This document shows, piece by piece, positions 21,739-26,702 of a DNA stretch of 26,702 nt. Each line of letters begins with the position of its first letter. Position 1 is the first letter of the stretch. The notes beneath the pieces were generated by a model. It ran no database searches, was not told the DNA's origin, and worked only from the letters and a program-made list of their open reading frames with translations. Source of the stretch: JBOGJG01 sp050747825 (GTDB lineage: Bacteria > Acidobacteriota > UBA6911 > RPQK01 > JBOGJG01); assembly GCA_050747825.1 (NCBI GenBank), contig JBOGJG010000282.1, forward strand, positions 1-26,702. The letters run 5' to 3'. A program made the position numbers and the translations under genes.

Positions 21739-24243
21739 CTAGAACGTATACCCGATCGTAAACTTCAGGTTGGTGCGCGGCTCCCTGATCCGGCGGGGCT
21801 CGCCGTTCAGGACAACCTCGGTGTCCAGGATGAGCGGGTTATATGCCAGGATGAAGCGAAAGGGCTGATTGATCAGCGGCAACAGGAACTGGATTTCCGC
21901 GCCGGTTGACATCCTCCACACCCCATTGGTTTGACCCAAGAGATCAATCGAAGTTTCCGATCCGGGCAGGACAAAGTCGTCCTTCCGCCAAACAGCCGTC
22001 GTGCCCAGGTCCATGAATGCGTTGAGCTGCAGAGGTCCGACCAGCGGGATACGGTATTCGGACGTGAAGACAAAGCTGGTGTCCCCTCCCACTCCGATTG
22101 GAGTCTCGATCAGTCCCTCCCCCTGCCCGAGACGGGTAATTGCCAATGGGCTGACCGAGCGCAGGTCGAAGCCGCGCAGGTTGAACTCCCCGCCCAGGTA
22201 AATGCGATCAATAAAGGGAATTCCTTTAAGCTCGCCATCGGGAAACTCACCAAATGGAAGCACGTGCTGAAACTGTGTCCGGAAGGCCAGCGTGTTTCTT
22301 CCGTCGGTCAGAAATGCGTCCGGAATGAATTTCTGAAACTCCAGTTCTGGACTGATCAGGTTGATCCGGCCGCCCAGTGCGCCTCCTGCCAGCGCCGTTT
22401 GAGCAAGGAAGTAGTTCCCCTCAGTAGCTCCAAAGAACCTGTTCTTTGTGTTGTACACAAAGCTCGGCCGCAGTTCGCTGCGTGTGATCCCCTCCAGAGC
22501 TTCGATACCCCCGCCCGGCGCCAGAAGCGCCAACTGGCTGAGGGCGAAGGGCACGAAAGCCTCGGAGATATCCTCCACTCGGTTGGACTCCAGAGTGTAG
22601 CTCAGCCCGGTCCTGGTGAAACTCGCCAGGGGATGGCTTGTGGACACCTGAAATCCGCTGCTGATGCGCGTGAACAGGGAGTCAGACTCATTCTCTTCAC
22701 CAAAATCCCGAAACACACCCAGGGCATCAAAACGCAGCCGGCGATGGTAAAGCCTGAATCCGGCTGAAAGGCGCGTGTCCAGCCAATAAGGATCGGTAAA
22801 GGCGAAAACGTAACTGGAAGTTCGGTTTCCCGTCAGCACCTGAGCTTCGATGCGCTGGCCCAACCCCCGGAAGTTGTTATTCTGGTAATCGAGCCCGATA
22901 TAACTGCCGCTGATCCCGCCCAGACCGCCGGTTAGATTAATCGACTGCTGGTCTCGCTCTTTCACGCTGACCTGAATATGGGCTTCATTGAATTCCGGCG
23001 TCTTGATGACTTCATAATCCACCTCTTCAAAGAATCCCAATTGATTGAGGCGCAGGATCGATCGATCCAGAAGCTCACTGTTGAATAGGTCGGCTTCCTC
23101 AATCAGCAGCTCCCGGCGCAGCACCTTGTCCCGAGTCTTGAGGTTGCCGTCAAAGTCGATGCGATCGACGATATATCGACCGCCTTCCTCAACTCGAATC
23201 TTCACATCGATCGTGTTTTCACTGTAATCGGGAGTAATTTCCGGGATGAGCTGCATTTCCAGGTAACCCAGACGCGAGTACATGTTCTTCAGAGATTCAT
23301 TGGCTTCGCTGAGGGCCACGTAATTGACCACCTCTCCGGGCTGAATGCTATAAATCTCCTGAACCTGCTCAGTTTCGAATTCCTCCACGCCCTCGATGCT
23401 GAAGCCTTCGTACCGGAACCGCTCTCCCTCCTGGACAGGAATCGTAATGTAATACTGAAAGAACGTCTTGCGGAAACCCGGCAGCCAGCCGCGGGGACCT
23501 TGGACGATTTCTATACTCGGGTCTTCCGCCCGGGCAAAGATGTAGCCTGCCCTGCGATACTCAGTCAGCAGATTGGTCTGGATGTCGTACTCCAGTTTCT
23601 CTTCAATGTATTTGTCCAGCCCCCTGAAGACGGAGCCCAGTCCCCGCTCTTTGGTCAATTCCAGAGCGTCACGCAACTCGTCATCCTGAAAAACCGTGTT
23701 GCCCTCGAAATCGATCCGCCCGATGCGAACCTTGGGCCCCTCTTCAATGGTGAAAATGAGGCGGACCGCATTTGAAGTGACAGGGCGGACCTCGACCGAA
23801 GCTCGGCCCAACGGACGTCCTTTCTCTTGCAGCAGCAGTCGGATGGCCTGCAAGGCCTTGGGAATCTCCGATTCGTAAAACGGCGAGTTCACCCTTAGGT
23901 TCACCCGCATTTCGCCGAACCTGTCCACCACTTCTGATTCGTCGAACGACTCCGCGCCCTGAAAACTGACTGCACTGATCAGAGGGTATTCCGTGACCTC
24001 GAACGTGACGATCATTCCGGTGCTACCCTCCTCGGCCTTCAGCGTGACGTCTTTAAAGAGCCTGGTCTCCAGCAATCTGTTGTAATCGCGCTGCAACTGC
24101 TCAGCATCATAGGGCTCCCCGGCCTGGCTTTCGATGTAAAAATGAACGGTGCTGACCGGAACTCGCTGATTACCGGCGATGCGAATTTCTTGGATTGCCT
24201 GAGGGGCCAGCAGGCTCATCACCAGGATCGAGCAGAGGAGCAT
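21739..24243 (-). CDS. bamA: Outer-membrane protein assembly factor BamA (Omp85)
   Basis: An 834-residue Omp85 protein that inserts beta-barrels into the outer membrane. The N-terminal 16 residues are a signal peptide (ILVMSLLAPQA). About five POTRA domains follow (IRIAGNQRV at 19, ISAVSFQGAESFDESEV, IGRIDFEGNTVFQDDELRDAL, FSIEGVEEFE, VDRIDFDGNLKTRDKVLRREL), then a C-terminal barrel from about residue 430 that starts with GGLGGISGSYIGLDYQNNNF. FNLRGFDLR is the loop-6 (V/L)RGF motif that binds the barrel wall, and the protein ends with TIGYTF, the C-terminal aromatic signal. Length fits BamA rather than TamA or ShlB. GAGG lies four bases before the ATG. It is divergent from the regulatory-like repeat gene on the plus strand. 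No skp or lpx neighbours are seen. Confidence 0.95.
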   Translation of the reverse strand: MLLCSILVMSLLAPQAIQEIRIAGNQRVPVSTVHFYIESQAGEPYDAEQLQRDYNRLLETRLFKDVTLKAEEGSTGMIVTFEVTEYPLISAVSFQGAESFDESEVVDRFGEMRVNLRVNSPFYESEIPKALQAIRLLLQEKGRPLGRASVEVRPVTSNAVRLIFTIEEGPKVRIGRIDFEGNTVFQDDELRDALELTKERGLGSVFRGLDKYIEEKLEYDIQTNLLTEYRRAGYIFARAEDPSIEIVQGPRGWLPGFRKTFFQYYITIPVQEGERFRYEGFSIEGVEEFETEQVQEIYSIQPGEVVNYVALSEANESLKNMYSRLGYLEMQLIPEITPDYSENTIDVKIRVEEGGRYIVDRIDFDGNLKTRDKVLRRELLIEEADLFNSELLDRSILRLNQLGFFEEVDYEVIKTPEFNEAHIQVSVKERDQQSINLTGGLGGISGSYIGLDYQNNNFRGLGQRIEAQVLTGNRTSSYVFAFTDPYWLDTRLSAGFRLYHRRLRFDALGVFRDFGEENESDSLFTRISSGFQVSTSHPLASFTRTGLSYTLESNRVEDISEAFVPFALSQLALLAPGGGIEALEGITRSELRPSFVYNTKNRFFGATEGNYFLAQTALAGGALGGRINLISPELEFQKFIPDAFLTDGRNTLAFRTQFQHVLPFGEFPDGELKGIPFIDRIYLGGEFNLRGFDLRSVSPLAITRLGQGEGLIETPIGVGGDTSFVFTSEYRIPLVGPLQLNAFMDLGTTAVWRKDDFVLPGSETSIDLLGQTNGVWRMSTGAEIQFLLPLINQPFRFILAYNPLILDTEVVLNGEPRRIREPRTNLKFTIGYTF

Positions 24244-24343
24244 CCTTCCTCAATTTAACATGGTTGTGGGGTTCATTCGCGTGATCCGCTTGATTCATTG
24301 GCCCAGACCCTTCTCCACAAAACTTTGCGGTATAGTGCTAAGG

Positions 24344-25906
24344 ATGACCAGATCGAGTCTTGCCATCGGCACCGCTGTTTCGATCCTGGCCCTGGCAATC
24401 GTGTTTTTTTTCACCGGCGACGTGGAGATCGACCGCAGTCGGGGCTCAGAGGAGTTAGCGAGCAGCGACCCCGCTTCTGCCCCACCGGATGGTCTGGACC
24501 GCCTGAAGCGTTCCGGCAGGCCGGGAGTGGGGGCCATCGATCCTGAAATGCTGGAATCCTTGTCGGACCCTCTGGACCGGCAAGCCGATAAACGCCAGGC
24601 GCCTGTGGAGGCGACTCAGGTGCAAGTGCTTGTCCTGGAGGAGGAAACCAGCCGTCCCGTAGAAGGCGCTCAGGTGACCATTACAGGTCCTTTCAGCCAG
24701 GGTCTTGGCAAGCGGAGTACGGACAGCAGCGGGCGAGCCTTTTTCGACCTATACCCGGGCAGCTACAGCATCCTGGCCGCTCACCCGGACAGGCTGGAAG
24801 CGCAGACCACGCTCGAGATCGAAACCTCCGGGTCAGAGGTCCCCCAGCTTCAGAAGACGATCCGGCTGCCGGAAAAGATCCTGGTGCAGGGGACGGTCCG
24901 AAACCAGCACGGGCAGGCTGTCGAAGACGCTTCGGTGGTCTTCTTGCCCCCTTCTCGCACCTCCGGCCTTCGTCCGCGTTCGGTCAACACCAGAGCCGAT
25001 GGGTCATATCAGGCTTTTCTGGAGAAGGGGACGTATCGCGTAAGGGCCCGCAGGACCTCTCATGCTCCCCTGGAAAGGGATTTTACAGTGACCGGTCCAA
25101 GCGTTCTTGATTTGAAACTGGTTCAGGAGAAACCGCTCGTGCGCTTTTCGGGACGAGTTGTGGACACTCAAGGGAAAGCGGTTCAGGGAGCTTCGGTGAG
25201 AATTTCCAGCCGCGGCGGCGAAGCAGGCCCATTGACGAAAGGCGCGAGCACTGATTCAGAGGGCCGCTTCCTCATCGAGCTCGAACCCAGTGAGGAAGTC
25301 AATGTGCGAATTGTCGAGCGTGGGTACGAGAACTTGAGCAGGCGGATCGACCTGTCAACCGATGGGGAGGAGACCTTTACGCTCAAGGGATTCCCGGTCT
25401 TCAGCGTCATCGTCTCTGACAGCCAGGGAAACAGGCTGGCCAACCCCCGGATCGAAGGCCAGTCGGCTAACCGGCGCAAGGTCCTGATCAAGGATTCGCA
25501 GGACGGACGTTACTACGCCACGCAATACCCGTTTAAGATTTGGGCCGAGGCTCTGGGCCAGGGACTGGGAATCACTTCTGAAGTGATGATTGAGAAATAT
25601 CAGCCGGAAATTCACCTCAGCATGGCAGCGGGAGGCAGTCTGGAGGGCTATGTCCTGGATTCTTACGGGCTGCCGGTCCGGAATTTCACGATTTCCTTGC
25701 AGCAAGCCCGCCCAGGCTCCGAACCCGCCCCCCGTCACAGCGCGAGGATCAACTCCGCCGACGGTACATTTGCCTTTCAAAATCTCCCTCCCGGCCGCTT
25801 CGATCTTTACGTCATCGCCCCCTCACTTGAGCCCTACCACCGCGAAGTCACGATTCTCGAAGGAAAAACGACCTCTCTGGAAGCGGCTTTGCTCGATTCC
25901 CCGTAG
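24344..25906 (+). CDS. Membrane-anchored carboxypeptidase-regulatory-like repeat protein
   Basis: A 520-residue protein with an N-terminal membrane anchor at residues 6-24 (LAIGTAVSILALAIVFFF) and no catalytic domain. At least four repeats of the carboxypeptidase regulatory-like (Ig-like) fold follow: around 93-150 (VLVLEEETSRPVEGAQVTI), 178-240 (VQGTVRNQHGQAVEDASVVF), 266-330 (FSGRVVDTQGKAVQGASVRI) and near the C-terminus (LEGYVLDSYGLPVRNFTI). Each has the G-x-V-x(5)-G-x-x-V-x-x-A-x-V frame of these domains. Such proteins sit outside the cytoplasmic membrane and are abundant in Acidobacteria; the function is unknown, possibly binding or structural. A start 84 bases upstream (24260) is possible; I prefer 24344 because it puts the hydrophobic anchor at the N-terminus. 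It diverges from bamA. Confidence 0.75.
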   Translation: MTRSSLAIGTAVSILALAIVFFFTGDVEIDRSRGSEELASSDPASAPPDGLDRLKRSGRPGVGAIDPEMLESLSDPLDRQADKRQAPVEATQVQVLVLEEETSRPVEGAQVTITGPFSQGLGKRSTDSSGRAFFDLYPGSYSILAAHPDRLEAQTTLEIETSGSEVPQLQKTIRLPEKILVQGTVRNQHGQAVEDASVVFLPPSRTSGLRPRSVNTRADGSYQAFLEKGTYRVRARRTSHAPLERDFTVTGPSVLDLKLVQEKPLVRFSGRVVDTQGKAVQGASVRISSRGGEAGPLTKGASTDSEGRFLIELEPSEEVNVRIVERGYENLSRRIDLSTDGEETFTLKGFPVFSVIVSDSQGNRLANPRIEGQSANRRKVLIKDSQDGRYYATQYPFKIWAEALGQGLGITSEVMIEKYQPEIHLSMAAGGSLEGYVLDSYGLPVRNFTISLQQARPGSEPAPRHSARINSADGTFAFQNLPPGRFDLYVIAPSLEPYHREVTILEGKTTSLEAALLDSP

Positions 25907-26299
25907 TGTCAACAGCAAATTAAAATGACCGGTTTTTATAGTAAATGAAATGTCCGGTCGGTCTTGGTTGAATGAGACGAACCTCCCCGTGAGGATCATC
26001 GCAGCTGTCTGCTTCCTCCCAGCCAAGCGTGCTTGGCTGCCCGGAAAGGCGCAACAGGATCTGATCGTGGTCTTCGACGATGTGCCAACAGCGAGGTCTA
26101 TTACGCTCAGTTAGTCCCAGAAGAGAGTACCGCGACGGTTAAAGCTAAAGCCCTCGGTTATCATCTGGTTCCCTTGCAGGTTGTTTAATGTTCCTTAGGA
26201 GGAGATCGGTTTGTCCCATTCGTCGGGCTGCGAACCGTCAATCGCTCAGAGGATTACCCGTAAGAAGTAATTCTGCGTACACACGTACACAATAGAAGC
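25907..26299. other. Intergenic region with IS remains
   Basis: Begins directly after the stop of the repeat protein with TGTCAACAGCAAATTAAAATG, which resembles the terminal region of an integrase-type IS. Inside are two related blocks, AAAATGACCGGT (25922) and AAATGTCCGGT (25947), and the integrase fragment listed separately. The part from 26190 to 26299 has no recognised content. Confidence 0.5.
26024..26188 (+). pseudogene. Integrase-core transposase relic (IS481-like)
   Basis: The plus strand reads KRAWLPGKAQQDLIVVFDD in one frame and then, two frames over, ANSEVYYAQLVPEESTATV. Placed end to end they match the start of the rve catalytic core of IS481-like transposases (W-x-P-G, then V-x-D-D-A-x-S-E-x-Y-Y-A-Q-x-V-x-E-E-S-T), with the first catalytic Asp in FDD. 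The break is explained by two extra bases (TG) just after the second Asp codon at about 26082-26085. The rest of the gene is missing on both sides; after EESTATV the reading ends in unrelated residues and a TAA at 26186. It cannot be functional. Confidence 0.7.
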
Positions 26300-26328
26300 G
26301 AAAAGGGCGAGTCAGCGTCGCCCTTTTC
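26300..26328 (-). terminator. Intrinsic terminator of the right-edge minus-strand gene
   Basis: A perfect 11-bp stem, GAAAAGGGCGA and TCGCCCTTTTC, around a seven-base loop. On the minus strand the stem ends in CCCTTTTC, giving a short U-rich 3' side, and it lies 30 bases beyond the stop codon of the gene ending at 26359. Confidence 0.8.
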
Positions 26329-26358
26329 AGGGGCACTTGTGAAGCCAGAAAATCCGTC

Positions 26359-26702
26359 TTATCTCTCCGTACTTCCTACTGGCAAGCTAGAGATAGGTAG
26401 TCCGTCTTTTGTTCGAATGACAACCAGCGCAATAGCCCGGTCGCTTGAAACACAAATGTTGCCCTGGAAGTCTCCCTGCAAAACTTCCGGAAAGGTCTCG
26501 CCCAGGAATTTTGCCCTGTGCTCTCCCGGTCCCAATTGGATTTCTTCGACTCTAATCGATTGGCCGGATTCCGGGAGGAGAAGAACAAAAAGCTGGGCTG
26601 CTTCCGATGAAGTATTCACTAAAGCCAAGCCGCTATCGATGTCCTCATCAGCTATCCTATGGACGGCGCCAGATGACAATATCTTACCGGAGCTGGAGCC
26701 TA
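26359..26702 (-). CDS. C-terminus of a secreted-type protein, 5' part outside window
   Basis: The frame is open from the window edge to the stop at 26359, so only the last 114 or so residues are visible. They read as a beta-rich domain: GLALVNTSSEAAQLFVLLLP, GPGEHRAKFLGETFPEV, FQGNICVSSDRAIALVVIRT and SSLPV. This resembles the C-terminal domain of many large acidobacterial extracellular proteins, where a G-x-A-x-x-N segment, an FLxExFP segment and a final TTLPV/SSLPV box recur. Its role there is not established; cell-surface localisation is inference. The internal TTG at 26679 should not be taken as the start. A hairpin terminator follows at 26300-26328. Confidence 0.65.
   Translation of the reverse strand, partial: GSSSGKILSSGAVHRIADEDIDSGLALVNTSSEAAQLFVLLLPESGQSIRVEEIQLGPGEHRAKFLGETFPEVLQGDFQGNICVSSDRAIALVVIRTKDGLPISSLPVGSTER

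Noticed and set aside
22001..22767. Plus-strand open frames opposite bamA
   Set aside because: Antisense shadows of a clear Omp85 gene.
24331..24336. TATAGT as a -10 element for a leaderless transcript of the regulatory-like repeat gene
   Set aside because: The spacing to the ATG would fit, but I see no acceptable -35 element at the right distance.
1..26702. tRNA, rRNA or riboswitch genes
   Set aside because: None was recognised on reading either strand; a covariance-model search was not possible here, so small RNAs may have been missed.

Overview
The window looks like a chromosomal segment of a Gram-negative bacterium, most plausibly an acidobacterium or close relative. It has outer-membrane genes (bamA, lpxD), the futalosine menaquinone route (mqnC), two proteins with twin-arginine (Tat) signals, carboxypeptidase-regulatory-like repeats, and a partial secreted-protein C-terminus of a type I associate with Acidobacteria. 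The taxonomic call is inference.

Left edge (1-4.1 kb) is mobile DNA. An IS1634-like transposase runs off the window and is preceded by a DUF6788-like accessory gene. Next to it is a second element of about 1.9 kb, with recognisable terminal inverted repeats and a CTAG target duplication. It encodes an HTH/zinc-ribbon protein and an IS1380-like DDE transposase that is cut by an in-frame TAG. The two reading frames meet at an A8 run that would permit a -1 frameshift.

The core (4.1-24.2 kb) is mostly on the minus strand and transcribed right to left. It holds bamA; an acyl-CoA dehydrogenase-meaB-methylmalonyl-CoA epimerase-MBL hydrolase operon for propionyl-CoA or branched-chain catabolism; mtnP-pfkB-TPR; a Tat-exported DegT-type aminotransferase with a PIG-L deacetylase; corA-murJ-xerD followed by yggT-amidase; and a 72-codon gene with mqnC. 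On the plus strand are lpxD, a decayed FHA/SpoIIE-type phosphatase, and a membrane-anchored protein of carboxypeptidase-regulatory-like repeats divergent from bamA.

Right edge (25.9-26.7 kb) has a truncated, frameshifted integrase relic, a clean hairpin terminator, and the 3' part of a minus-strand secreted-protein gene.

The most interesting structure is in the non-coding grammar. Two junctions between convergent genes (12.2 kb and 14.95 kb) carry copies of the same palindrome, whose left arm is CCAGACCGTTAAA. It supplies the stop codons of the genes on both sides (three of four tails read PDR, the fourth PEG) and would fold as a two-way terminator. Three other junctions carry short tandem repeats built on heptanucleotides: CCCCAAT, GTCAGCG/GTCAGCCG and AAGTTCC.
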